From Halobacillus_B rhizosphaerae (GTDB taxonomy: Bacteria; Bacillota; Bacilli; Bacillales; Halobacillaceae): 64,000 bases of DNA. This document shows positions 51,775 to 59,944 of the stretch, piece after piece. Location: positions 1 through 64,000 of the forward strand of contig NZ_JAUTWQ010000015.1 in assembly GCF_046719735.1 (NCBI RefSeq), read 5' to 3'. Both the position numbers and the translations under genes were made by a program. The notes under the pieces were generated by a model. It was not told where the DNA came from, did no database searches, and saw nothing but the letters and a program-made list of their open reading frames with translations. Within the stretch, counting starts at the first letter, position 1, and the number at the start of each line of letters is the position of its first letter.

Positions 51775-51972
51775 ATGGAAATATGCAGGAGTTATGAAGC
51801 AAAAAAATATCTTTTTATTGAACATTTTGTAAATAATGATGTAAAGTGGATTCATATCGATAGGGCTAATACTTCAAAGGTGTTTTTAAACAACGAAGGG
51901 AATGCGTCGGGGTTTGGTATTAAACTACTGTATAAATTAGTGAAAGCTAGAAAGGAATTATTAGATGATTGA
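51775..51972 (+). pseudogene. Leucyl aminopeptidase (M17) C-terminal remnant
   Basis: The 65 residues end FVNNDVKWIHIDRANTSK, then ASGFGIKLLYKLVKARKELL. This matches the C-terminal HLDIAGTA ... ATGFGVRLL segment of M17 leucyl aminopeptidases. The catalytic domain is missing: the frame opens directly behind a terminator, with no ribosome site. Its last codons overlap the cutC start. It is probably the tail left by a deletion that joined a lost pepA-cutC operon to the ABC genes. Confidence 0.65.
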
Positions 51973-52651
51973 GTGTATTGTTGAAAATGAAAAGGACGCA
52001 AGTGAAGCGGAAATGAAAGGGATAGACAGGGTTGAATTAGTGTCTGCTATTCCACTGGACGGCTTAACACCTTCATATGGAACGATAAAAAATGTATTAA
52101 AAAAAATAAATATTCCTGTTCAGGTTATGATCAGACCTCATCATTATAGTTTTTTCTACAATAAAAGTGAAAAAGAAAATATGAAAGAAGATATATCTAT
52201 ATTTTATCAGTCGGGACATCGTTCCTTTGTTTTGGGAGCTGTCAATCAGGATGGGACATTGGATAGAGATTATTTAGAGGAGATATTCGATTGCTTTCCC
52301 CAAATTGAAATAACATTCCATAGAGCTTTTGATACAATTTTAGACCAAGAAGAGGCTTATCGTTCCATGATCATGTATAAAAAAAATATAAAAAGAGTGC
52401 TTACTTCTGGAGGGGCCCCTAACTGCGTTGAAGGGATTAAATCCTTATACAACTTGAAAACACTAGAAAAAGAGTTAAATGGTCCAAAGATACTTCCCGG
52501 CAGTGGTTTAACAATTGATAATTTACGGAAAGTACATAGCATTTTAAAGTCCGATGAATATCATTTTGGTAAAGGGCTTAGAGTCGGACAATTATTAACT
52601 CAAGGTTTCAGTGAAGAAAACATTAAAAAAGTTAAGCAGATCATTCATTAA
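51965..52651 (+). CDS. cutC: Copper homeostasis protein CutC
   Basis: A 228-aa TIM-barrel protein of the CutC family: MIECIVENEKDASEAEMKGIDRVELVSAI, GLTPSYG, VQVMIRPHHYSFFYNKSE, VLGAVNQDGTLD, ITFHRAFD, RVLTSGG and LPGSGLT are all conserved family blocks. The name comes from E. coli copper tolerance, but its biochemical role is debated. The start overlaps the aminopeptidase remnant by 8 bases, the usual sign of an earlier operon. The gene is more AT-rich and Lys-rich than its neighbours, which may indicate transfer. Confidence 0.92.
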   Translation: MIECIVENEKDASEAEMKGIDRVELVSAIPLDGLTPSYGTIKNVLKKINIPVQVMIRPHHYSFFYNKSEKENMKEDISIFYQSGHRSFVLGAVNQDGTLDRDYLEEIFDCFPQIEITFHRAFDTILDQEEAYRSMIMYKKNIKRVLTSGGAPNCVEGIKSLYNLKTLEKELNGPKILPGSGLTIDNLRKVHSILKSDEYHFGKGLRVGQLLTQGFSEENIKKVKQIIH

Positions 52652-52708
52652 AATATTTGGTTTAGGAGTGAATGAAGTGAAGGTCAAAATTATAATTAAA
52701 TAGAGTCG

Positions 52709-52745
52709 GGAGAAGAGTCTGTTCATACAATCTCTTCTCCTTTTT
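52709..52745. terminator. Terminator between cutC and the TauE gene
   Basis: GGAGAAGAG and CTCTTCTCC form a perfect 9-bp stem, followed by TTTTT. It lies 10 bases from the stop of the convergent gene and may serve both. Confidence 0.88.
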
Positions 52746-52754
52746 ACTAATTAA

Positions 52755-53645
52755 TTAAATATAATTTGTTGGCGCCGGTGTCTTATATTTTCGGATCGAT
52801 ACTCCAATCGCTAGTACCCACCCTACCAGAAGAATTCCATAAATAATTAAAATGGCGTTTCCATTAATGTTCCATTCACTTAACAGGGTGTTCGCGTTAG
52901 TGAGAATAATAAACCCCCCTACTAATACTCCGAGAATAAAGGAAGGGATAACCCGGACTAACCAGGCGGCAAGGGGGGCAGCGATAACGCCACCCATAAC
53001 GAAGGCACCTACCCAAAGCCAATTAAATTGTTCCCATCCAAGAAATAAAATAAATCCAAGAGTAGCTGAGATGGTGATAGCAAATTCACTCGTATCCACC
53101 GTTCCAATTACTTTCCTGGGAGTGGCTCCTTTTTGTGAAAGAAGAATGGGAGTGTTGATCGGCCCCCAGCCTCCGCCGCCAACTGCATCAAAAAATCCAG
53201 CTATGGCTCCAAGGGGATATAAGTATCTTTTCTTCCACTTCAGCTGTTTCGTTTCTGACCCTGACTGGATTGGTTGAAATAAGAAACGGAAAACAATATA
53301 AAATCCTAAAATTAAAAGAAAAGCGGAAATAAATGGTTTGGCTGCTTCTCCCGGCAAGCTGCTTAAAAAGGCAGCGCCACAAAAGGCTGTAATTGACCCA
53401 GGGATCATTAAAATAAGTACTAATTTTTTATCCACATTTCCAAATTTATAATGGGAGAACCCAGAAGCGGCTGTGGTTGCAATTTCAGACATATGGATAG
53501 ATGCGGAAGCGATAGCGGGGGCAACACCGTAAGCGAGTAAGAGGGAAGAGGAGGTTAAACCAAAAGCCATTCCCAGCGATCCATCAATCAGTTGTGCAAA
53601 GAAACCGACAAAAGCAAAAATAATTAATTTCCTCATGTGTGTCAT
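52755..53645 (-). CDS. TauE/SafE family anion permease
   Basis: A 296-aa membrane protein with about eight helices and two repeated halves: FAQLIDGSLGMAFGLTSSSLLL and FFDAVGGGGWGPINTPILLSQ are the TauE/SafE motifs. The family exports sulfite, sulfoacetate or related organosulfur anions. AAAAGGAGAAG precedes the ATG on the minus strand. Upstream lie two hairpins (GGTTTTCA/TGAAAACC near 53720 and CTCTTCTT/AAGAAGAG near 53764), but no S-box or other known riboswitch. Confidence 0.88.
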   Translation of the reverse strand: MTHMRKLIIFAFVGFFAQLIDGSLGMAFGLTSSSLLLAYGVAPAIASASIHMSEIATTAASGFSHYKFGNVDKKLVLILMIPGSITAFCGAAFLSSLPGEAAKPFISAFLLILGFYIVFRFLFQPIQSGSETKQLKWKKRYLYPLGAIAGFFDAVGGGGWGPINTPILLSQKGATPRKVIGTVDTSEFAITISATLGFILFLGWEQFNWLWVGAFVMGGVIAAPLAAWLVRVIPSFILGVLVGGFIILTNANTLLSEWNINGNAILIIYGILLVGWVLAIGVSIRKYKTPAPTNYI

Positions 53646-54132
53646 CTTCTCCTTTTTCAGTAAGTAAACTAAACCAATCCATTTACTCGGATTTGGGTTT
53701 AAAAAAATATTTTGGTAAAGGTTTTCAGCATATGAAAACCCGAAAGCCAGTAAAAGTAAGAGCTCTTCTTGGTTAAGAAGAGATTTGTGTGTCGTGCCTC
53801 TCCTTATTTTTAAACAAGTGGGAGAAATAATTTTCTTATCATATGTTCTTCCGCAATTTTTGTTATGTTTATTTTTTGAAAAAGGAGGGGGATGAGTGGG
53901 GCGTAAATCTTAATTTAATCGGAAATCTCCCTTTTGAATATCAATCTTAAGGGAGAATTTTTTTATTTTAACCCAATAGATGGTCACTCCATGCGCAGTC
54001 CATTTTAAAAGAACCCCTGCATGTAAGGAATAATTAAGGATAGGAGCGTCGAGAGTTAGGGTGGGGTGTATTTGTCCAATCATTCTTTATATCTATGAAT
54101 ACTCTAATAGAAACAAGAAAGGAGGTGTACGT
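53646..54132. other. 487-bp intergenic region, divergent leaders
   Basis: It holds the two TauE-leader hairpins, and an orphan terminator at 53926-53966 (TCTCCCTT/AAGGGAGA then ATTTTTTT). A GGAGG site stands ahead of the Cys-rich gene. No gene and no known riboswitch is visible. Confidence 0.6.
53926..53966 (+). terminator. Orphan terminator-like hairpin
   Basis: TCTCCCTT (53926-53933) pairs with AAGGGAGA (53949-53956), then ATTTTTTTATTTT. No gene ends before it on this strand, so it may terminate a small RNA or act as an attenuator. Confidence 0.65.
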
Positions 54133-54795
54133 ATGCGTGAAAATTATAACGTTAGAAGACACACTGACACTGAGCAGGATAATAGGCTGAAACTGGAAGA
54201 AATGATTAAAAGAATTGAAGATAAGCTTGCTGAAACTAGTAATTCAAGCACCCACCAACAGCTTACTGATTTATTGACAGATCTTCAGGAAGTTCAGCAA
54301 GCCAACTGTCTTGCAATTCTATTCGATCAGTGTACGATAGAGTTCCCTGCTAATTCAGTTCAAACGGGTTTAGTGGAGCCTCCGTTTATAGTAAACGTTT
54401 TAAGTGATCCATTTTTCTTAGACTGCTGCATCACTCCAGTTCAAGTCTCAGCTTCTACCCCGTGCGGTGATGTAGAGGGGGTAACCGTGAATGAAGTGCG
54501 AGCGGTAGGATATATCAACTATTATTTTAACCTTGAATTCAGTACGTTTTTCAATAGTGGACAGAGCAATTGCGCGCTGGTCAATACTTTGCCATTCTCC
54601 TGTACGGGAACAACGTGTGCTGATAATGTGATCTGTTATACGTCATTAGAAGATTCCGATCCTTGTCCCGACTTCTGTAACTCTGGAGTACAGTCCGTCG
54701 CTGTCTTAGTCGCTGCTTCTCGAGCAGGTAACAAGGCGACCTTCACTTTTGATATCCTTCATTTGCTTCCGGATTGTAATAGCGATAATGAATAA
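54133..54795 (+). CDS. Cys-rich protein, possibly spore or cell surface
   Basis: A 220-aa protein starting MRENYNVRRHTDTEQDNRLK, with GGAGGTG eight bases before the ATG at 54133. The first 65 residues look like a coiled coil (LEEMIKRIEDKLAET...), followed by a beta-rich domain with 12 cysteines, including DCC, SCTGTTC and DPCPDFC. No signal peptide, membrane helix or known motif is seen. The cysteine-rich, Asn/Gln-rich style recalls spore coat and exosporium proteins (and the C-terminus of the giant protein), but no family is recognised. Confidence 0.6.
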   Translation: MRENYNVRRHTDTEQDNRLKLEEMIKRIEDKLAETSNSSTHQQLTDLLTDLQEVQQANCLAILFDQCTIEFPANSVQTGLVEPPFIVNVLSDPFFLDCCITPVQVSASTPCGDVEGVTVNEVRAVGYINYYFNLEFSTFFNSGQSNCALVNTLPFSCTGTTCADNVICYTSLEDSDPCPDFCNSGVQSVAVLVAASRAGNKATFTFDILHLLPDCNSDNE

Positions 54796-54872
54796 GGTTA
54801 TAAAATCGCTTCAACTATAATTTTTCAAGAATTGAATTCTAGACTAGTTGTAATTAAATGATCTTTATTGTG

Positions 54873-54918
54873 AAAGAACTCTGGGTAACTGATTCATAGT
54901 TACCATGGGGTTCTTTTT
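54873..54918 (+). terminator. Terminator after the Cys-rich gene
   Basis: AAAGAACTCTGGGTAACT and AGTTACCATGGGGTTCTTT form an imperfect long stem, followed by TTTATT. Confidence 0.85.
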
Positions 54919-55079
54919 ATTAGTTGAGCATCTAGACTTTTGAGAAATACGGGATGCTCAGTTATAAAAAGGTAGGAGGTAAGGCCTTATCTCTTAGAAC
55001 TTAGTTTACTTAATAGAAGGAATAACTTTAGCTCTAGCGAATAAGTTCATATCGAACTTAAAAGAGGAGAGGTTGAACG

Positions 55080-55418
55080 ATGAAGTTTCTTTGCTTGGCG
55101 TATGGAGATGAAGCGGGTTGGAATGGATTGAACGATAGCGAGAAGAAAGAAGTCTTGGCTCAAGATAAGGTGATACAGGAGCGGGGAAACCTGATGTCAG
55201 CCGTGCAGCCGAAAGTAACAGCTGTTCGGAATTGGAATAAAAACCTCAAAGTAACAGAAGGAACCGACGAACATCATGGACTCCCGCTTGCGGGGTTTTC
55301 TGTTATCGATGCTGAGAATGTGGAGGAAGTGGTCGACCTTGTTTCTAACACACCTTGTGCAAGGGCTAATGGTGTCATTGAGATTCGACCGTTTTGGAAT
55401 GCAGGTGGTTCAGTGTGA
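55080..55418 (+). CDS. YCII-related (YciI) domain protein
   Basis: A 112-aa protein: MKFLCLAYGDEAGWNGL and the C-terminal AREANG-like block ARANGVIEIRPFW are the YciI/DGPF core, a dimeric ferredoxin-like fold. AGAGGAGAGG precedes the ATG. Members act in diverse reactions, often next to sigma factors, but no partner is adjacent. The catalytic His-Asp pair of true YciI enzymes cannot be assigned with confidence. Confidence 0.75.
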   Translation: MKFLCLAYGDEAGWNGLNDSEKKEVLAQDKVIQERGNLMSAVQPKVTAVRNWNKNLKVTEGTDEHHGLPLAGFSVIDAENVEEVVDLVSNTPCARANGVIEIRPFWNAGGSV

Positions 55419-55500
55419 GTGGGTAAGCGATTATTGATTCATGATGGTTGCGTTTCACTCTAAGTAGAGGTCAACCAAGGGGGACAATCCTCTGAATTCT

Positions 55501-55549
55501 GAAATGGAAAAATGACCAGAGAGAAGGACTCTGGTCATCTTTCCATTTC
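55501..55549 (+). terminator. Strong terminator after the YCII gene
   Basis: GAAATGGAAAAATGACCAGA pairs nearly throughout with its complement (CTCTGGTCATCTTTCCATTT), followed by a T-rich stretch. Confidence 0.8.
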
Positions 55550-55642
55550 TATTTTATTGGAGATATGGATGCAGGAAAAGATAGCTATAACTAGATGAAC
55601 AAGATTAAACGATCCCGCCTATCATTTACGATAAACAATTAA

Positions 55643-57061
55643 TTAAACGGGGCCCCAGTTAATCAACACCCCTATGGAAAGCATAACGACCGCAATCACA
55701 ACCCAGACCAGTAATAAAGGAAGCATCCATTTCGCCCACTTGATCCACGGAACACCTGCGACTGCTAAACTCGCCATTAATGGACCGGAAGTTGGAAAGA
55801 TACTATTTGTGAATCCATCCCCAAACTGATAGGCTTGCACGGCTACTTGTCGGGTGATTCCCACCATATCGGCTAATGGAGAAAGGATAGGCATTGCAAT
55901 CATGGCCTGTCCACTTCCTGAGGGGACAAGGAAATTCAAGACACCATTGGCGAGGAACATACCAAGTGCTGCAAAGACAGGCGACAGCCCCTCAAGTGGA
56001 ACCGATAGTGCATTTACGGCTGTATCCAGGATCTTTGCATTTTCCATGACGATTAAAACGGCACGTGCCACACCGATAATCAGCGCTCCATAGACGAGAT
56101 TTTGGCATCCATCCAGGAAAGTTAAGGCAACTTTGTTATAATTCATCCCGGCAATAAGACCTGATATGATCCCCAGTATAATAAAAAAAGCTGCCATGTG
56201 ATTAATTGTCCATTTAAATTGGATCGTAGCATAAATAAAAAATATAAGCGCAACTCCCACAAAGGTGAGGATCCACTTATGACGCGCAGTAAAAGGCGCC
56301 TTTAAGTCTTCTTGTCTCGCTTCTTTTTCATCCAATACACCTATTAAACTTTTGGAAGGATCTTTTAACAGCTTTTTCGCATAGCTCCATGTATAGAAAA
56401 TGGTGATTCCTACAATCACAATAAACGCGATAATTCTGAAAAGCATTCCAGAAAACAAAGGAATATCAGCTAAAGATTGAGCGATCCCTACTGTATAAGG
56501 ATTTAAGAAACCGACGTTAAATCCAGCGAATGTTGCCCCGAACGTGATGGACACGGCAACGATGGCATCAAGCTTCAGAGCTCGTGCAATAATGACCCCA
56601 ATGGCCACAAATGGAATAATGGCGTTCGCAATCACTCCAACGGCGCCTCCGATTGCAAATAGCGTAGAAACCACCGTGATCAGCAAGAATTCTTTCCCTC
56701 TCGTTTTATGTACTGCTCTCAGAATCCCACCTTTAATCGCTCCAGAGCGTTCAACAACTTCAAATGCTCCTCCCGCAAATAACACTAAGAATATCAATCC
56801 CGCAGACTGTACCATTCCTTCTTGCAAGGCAAGGAAAATATCCATAAACCCAGCAGGACTCCCATCCACTGAACTGAATGTACCGGGGATTACCCGCTCC
56901 ACACCATCAATGGTTTCCCGTTCAAATGCACCAGAAGGAACGAGATAGGTTGCAATTACTGCTAATAATAGGACTGCGAAAAGAATGACATATGTATCGG
57001 GCATTTCCCATCTTCGCTTCTTTTCTGCTTGTGGACTTAACGATCGATCTGGTAAACTCAT
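55643..57061 (-). CDS. YfcC family (C4-dicarboxylate/arginine-type) membrane carrier
   Basis: A 472-aa integral membrane protein with about 12 helices. The start MSLPDRSLSPQAEKKRRWEMPDTYVILFAVLLLAVI and the motifs VPSGAFER, NAIIPFVAIGVI, NVGFLNPYTVGIAQSLADIPLFSG and NFLVPSGSGQAMIAMPILSPLADMVGITRQ are typical of YfcC-type carriers, relatives of C4-dicarboxylate and arginine/ornithine transporters. The gene is single, convergent to the YCII gene. Substrate unknown. Confidence 0.85.
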   Translation of the reverse strand: MSLPDRSLSPQAEKKRRWEMPDTYVILFAVLLLAVIATYLVPSGAFERETIDGVERVIPGTFSSVDGSPAGFMDIFLALQEGMVQSAGLIFLVLFAGGAFEVVERSGAIKGGILRAVHKTRGKEFLLITVVSTLFAIGGAVGVIANAIIPFVAIGVIIARALKLDAIVAVSITFGATFAGFNVGFLNPYTVGIAQSLADIPLFSGMLFRIIAFIVIVGITIFYTWSYAKKLLKDPSKSLIGVLDEKEARQEDLKAPFTARHKWILTFVGVALIFFIYATIQFKWTINHMAAFFIILGIISGLIAGMNYNKVALTFLDGCQNLVYGALIIGVARAVLIVMENAKILDTAVNALSVPLEGLSPVFAALGMFLANGVLNFLVPSGSGQAMIAMPILSPLADMVGITRQVAVQAYQFGDGFTNSIFPTSGPLMASLAVAGVPWIKWAKWMLPLLLVWVVIAVVMLSIGVLINWGPV

Positions 57062-57320
57062 ATTCTTCTCATCCCTTCTGTTGAATATTTATACAATTTC
57101 ACACCCAATAATTCCGTATTTACGTTTGGTCTGAAAAAGATATTGTATAGTATATAAATAAATTGGAATATTTGCAAAATTATATCAAATAATGAGGAAT
57201 TTGGAGGATTTTATGATTAAAACTTTATTTGAAAAAGAGATGGTCTATTTTTTTATAAAAGGGGGGAGAGAAACAAGGTTGTTGAACAGTTGATTATATT
57301 CAGATAATTTAAAAAATAGT

Positions 57321-57349
57321 TTGACATTAGGAGATAACAGAATTATGCT
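57321..57349 (+). promoter_or_regulatory. Sigma-A promoter of the LacI/sugar locus
   Basis: TTGACA at 57321-57326, 17 bases, TATGCT at 57344-57349, ahead of the LacI gene. Confidence 0.8.
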
Positions 57350-57404
57350 AGTATCAACGGTATTTGAAAGCGGTATCATCATATCGTTTTTTTATTAAAC
57401 TAAA

Positions 57405-57422
57405 ATGATGAACGTTAATCAT
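57405..57422. promoter_or_regulatory. LacI-type operator, copy 1
   Basis: ATGATGAACGTTAATCAT is an 18-bp near-perfect palindrome centred on AACGTT, 34 bases before the LacI start. An identical copy, with identical flanking TTTGTTC, occurs at 58516-58533. Confidence 0.85.
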
Positions 57423-57456
57423 TTTGTTCCTTACTAATTTGATGGGCGGTGTTACT

Positions 57457-58485
57457 TTGAAGGTAACTGCTAAAACAATTGCGCAACATTTAAATATTTC
57501 ACCTGCTACAGTTGATCGAGTTTTTAATAACAGAGGAAATGTAAGTCAGAAAACAGTAAAAAAAGTGTTGGATAAGGCGGATGAACTGAATTACAGACCG
57601 AATAAATCGGCTAGTTTTCTTTCTAAGAAGAAAAATCTACGTATTGCTTATGTAATTCCCACTTATCCAGTTTATTTTTGGAAAGAAATCGAGTTTGGGA
57701 TAAAAAATGCTTTAGAAGACATACAAGATTATGGATTCGATATAGAAATTTATAAAGTTCCTTACAAAACTAAGGATCAAATAAACGTAGTGAAAGAAAT
57801 TGTACAGTCACAATCATTTGATGGAATGATTATATGTCCTACAGATGATTTATCACTTACAGAACTAATAAATGCAGAGATTGAGAAAGGCTTTCCCATC
57901 TATACATTTAATAATGATTCCCCTTCAAGTAAGAGACTATCTTATGTGGGTGCCGATTATCGTGATGCCGGAGGTTTAGCAGGAGAATTATTAAATCACT
58001 TTACAAAACAGTCAAAAAATTTAGCTATTATTGTGGATGAGGTCAGTACGTTTCAAATGAAGGAGAAGGGCAAAGGGTTCAAGGAGTTTATTAAGCATTA
58101 CAATGATTTAAATTCACTAAATACAATAAAAATTTATGACAAAAATGTCGAGAAGTCCCTTACTCATTTGAAATCAACAGTTCACAAGATCGATGGGATC
58201 TATGTGGCTAGTGGAGTATTAGCGGATGTCGCTGAACAAATAAAAACATTCAACCTTACGAAACCGCCAATTCTCATCGGGCATGATATGAATTCCGAAA
58301 TTTATCAATTATTACAAGAAGATATGATTACGGCTACCATATGTCAGAACCCTGTCTATCAAGGGAGTCTTTCTGTAAGATTAGCCTTCAATCACTTAAT
58401 GCTTGAAAAGGGAATCAAGAAGAAAGAAAACATTGTGAAGTTAGAAATCGTAACAAAGGGAAACTCAAAATATTACTACAACTGA
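57457..58485 (+). CDS. LacI family regulator of the sugar locus
   Basis: A 342-aa repressor. The start is probably TTG at 57457 (LKVTAKTIAQHLNIS), because the typical LacI helix-turn-helix begins at once (PATVDRVFNNRGNVS); an earlier TTG at 57424 adds an unlikely leader. A periplasmic-binding-like effector domain follows (RIAYVIPTYPVYFWKEIEFGI ... DGIYVASGVLADVAEQIK). Identical operators before this gene and before the transporter genes indicate autoregulation plus control of the ABC-GH31 operon, probably relieved by a sugar. Confidence 0.88.
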   Translation: MKVTAKTIAQHLNISPATVDRVFNNRGNVSQKTVKKVLDKADELNYRPNKSASFLSKKKNLRIAYVIPTYPVYFWKEIEFGIKNALEDIQDYGFDIEIYKVPYKTKDQINVVKEIVQSQSFDGMIICPTDDLSLTELINAEIEKGFPIYTFNNDSPSSKRLSYVGADYRDAGGLAGELLNHFTKQSKNLAIIVDEVSTFQMKEKGKGFKEFIKHYNDLNSLNTIKIYDKNVEKSLTHLKSTVHKIDGIYVASGVLADVAEQIKTFNLTKPPILIGHDMNSEIYQLLQEDMITATICQNPVYQGSLSVRLAFNHLMLEKGIKKKENIVKLEIVTKGNSKYYYN

Positions 58486-58515
58486 AATTTTGGTTGTATT
58501 TTTATTTATAAAATA

Positions 58516-58533
58516 ATGATGAACGTTAATCAT
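58516..58533. promoter_or_regulatory. LacI-type operator, copy 2
   Basis: The same ATGATGAACGTTAATCAT palindrome as at 57405, placed 118 bases before the solute-binding-protein start. Confidence 0.88.
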
Positions 58534-58650
58534 TTTGTTCATCATTGGAAGGGGGAATCAGTCTCTAGAGCGGTGTGTTAAGGCAGTGGATGGTGTTGAA
58601 GTTGGAGTCACTCTTTACTTACTCAATACAAAACGAATGGAGCGTGTCAA

Positions 58651-59874
58651 ATGAAGAAAAGTTTTTTGATAGTCCTCATAATTTTTATGGTGTCGTTTAT
58701 GTCTGCATGTAGTGGAAACGGCCAGGAAGCTAGTGGAGATGCAAACGGCAAGAAGGAGGTACTGATTTGGCACCATTATACAGGGTCTGCAGATGTCCTC
58801 GACAAATTGATTGATGAGTATAATAGCTCGCAAGATAAGTTCATGGTAAAGGAAGAGTATGTCCCCTTCAATGAAATGAACAGACAGCTTTCAGTAGGGT
58901 CAGCAGGAGGCAGTTTGCCAGATCTCATTATCGCGGACACCGTTAATAATGTTTCATTGGCCTCAATGGGCATTCTAGCTGATCTTTCAGACAAAGTTAA
59001 GGAATGGGGTGTGAAGGAGAAATTTTTGAATGGACCGATGAACTCAACGGTGTATAAAGATAAAAACTATGGTCTCCCTCTTACTACAAATGCCTTAGGT
59101 CTTTTTTATAACAAACAATTATTAAAAGAGGCAGGTATCTCAAAGCCTCCTAGCACATGGGATGAGTTGGAAGAGGCAGCAGGAAAACTTACGACGGATG
59201 ATGTAAAAGGGTTTGGACTATCAGCCGTGAAATCTGAAGAATCTACGTTTCAATTTTATCCGTTCATTTACTCTGCTGGAGGGGATTACAGGAATTTGGA
59301 TTCCCCGGAGGTTGTGGACACGTTTCAGTTTATCAAAGATCTCTTGGATAAAGGGTACATGAGTCAAGATGTGTTGACGGCGACTCAAGATGATCTCTCG
59401 AGTATGTTTGAAGCAGGGAACCTGGCAATGATGATTAATGGACCTTGGATGATCGATCAGGTAAATGAAAGCGGTATCGACTATGGCGTGACTTATATCC
59501 CTAAAGATGAAAAGTTCTCATCAGTCACAGGTGGAGATAATATTTCCATAACGAAAGATGGAAATGTAGAGGGAGCCTGGGACTTTGCGAAATGGCTTCT
59601 TGCACCTGAACAGAATGAACAATTTGCAAAAGGAACGGGGTATTTCCCAACGCGTAAGGATGTGCTGGAGGAAGCAGATTATTGGAAAAATGAAGATAAG
59701 GTTAAAGAATTTATACCCATTATGGAAGTAGCAGAAGCACGTGGACCATCTGCAAATTGGCCAAAGGTCTCTGAATCAATTCAACTAGCTATTCAAGAGG
59801 TGCTTACAGGTACGAAATCACCTGAGAAAGCATTGAAAGAGGCCGATCAGAAAATAGAAAAAATCGAAGAATAA
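58651..59874 (+). CDS. Sugar ABC importer, solute-binding lipoprotein
   Basis: A 407-aa family-1 extracellular solute-binding protein. The signal peptide MKKSFLIVLIIFMVSFMSAC ends in a lipobox (MSAC) with the lipidated Cys near residue 20. The mature part has the family motif VLIWHHYTGSADVLDKLI, then DLIIADTVNNVSLASMG, NALGLFYNKQLLKEAG and NGPWMIDQV. It captures a sugar or oligosaccharide outside the membrane for the two permeases. No ATPase gene is in the window, so a shared MsmX-type ATPase is likely. Confidence 0.92.
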   Translation: MKKSFLIVLIIFMVSFMSACSGNGQEASGDANGKKEVLIWHHYTGSADVLDKLIDEYNSSQDKFMVKEEYVPFNEMNRQLSVGSAGGSLPDLIIADTVNNVSLASMGILADLSDKVKEWGVKEKFLNGPMNSTVYKDKNYGLPLTTNALGLFYNKQLLKEAGISKPPSTWDELEEAAGKLTTDDVKGFGLSAVKSEESTFQFYPFIYSAGGDYRNLDSPEVVDTFQFIKDLLDKGYMSQDVLTATQDDLSSMFEAGNLAMMINGPWMIDQVNESGIDYGVTYIPKDEKFSSVTGGDNISITKDGNVEGAWDFAKWLLAPEQNEQFAKGTGYFPTRKDVLEEADYWKNEDKVKEFIPIMEVAEARGPSANWPKVSESIQLAIQEVLTGTKSPEKALKEADQKIEKIEE

Positions 59875-59944
59875 ACAGGAGCCCGTTTGCCTTCTTTCTA
59901 TGGAATAAAGTAACCGGGTGCTCCTGAACTAATAAATATAAAAA

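Larger units (their letters stand above)
57062..57456 (+). other. 395-bp intergenic region with promoter, operator and a small ORF
   Basis: It holds the promoter at 57321-57349 and the operator at 57405-57422. A 26-codon frame at 57213-57293 (MIKTLFEKEMVYFF...) has GGAGG 6 bases upstream, but no recognisable product; it may be a small peptide or chance. Confidence 0.55.

Noticed and set aside
53646..53860. SAM (S-box) riboswitch ahead of the TauE/SafE gene
   Set aside because: Two hairpins are present, but the conserved S-box stretches are not.
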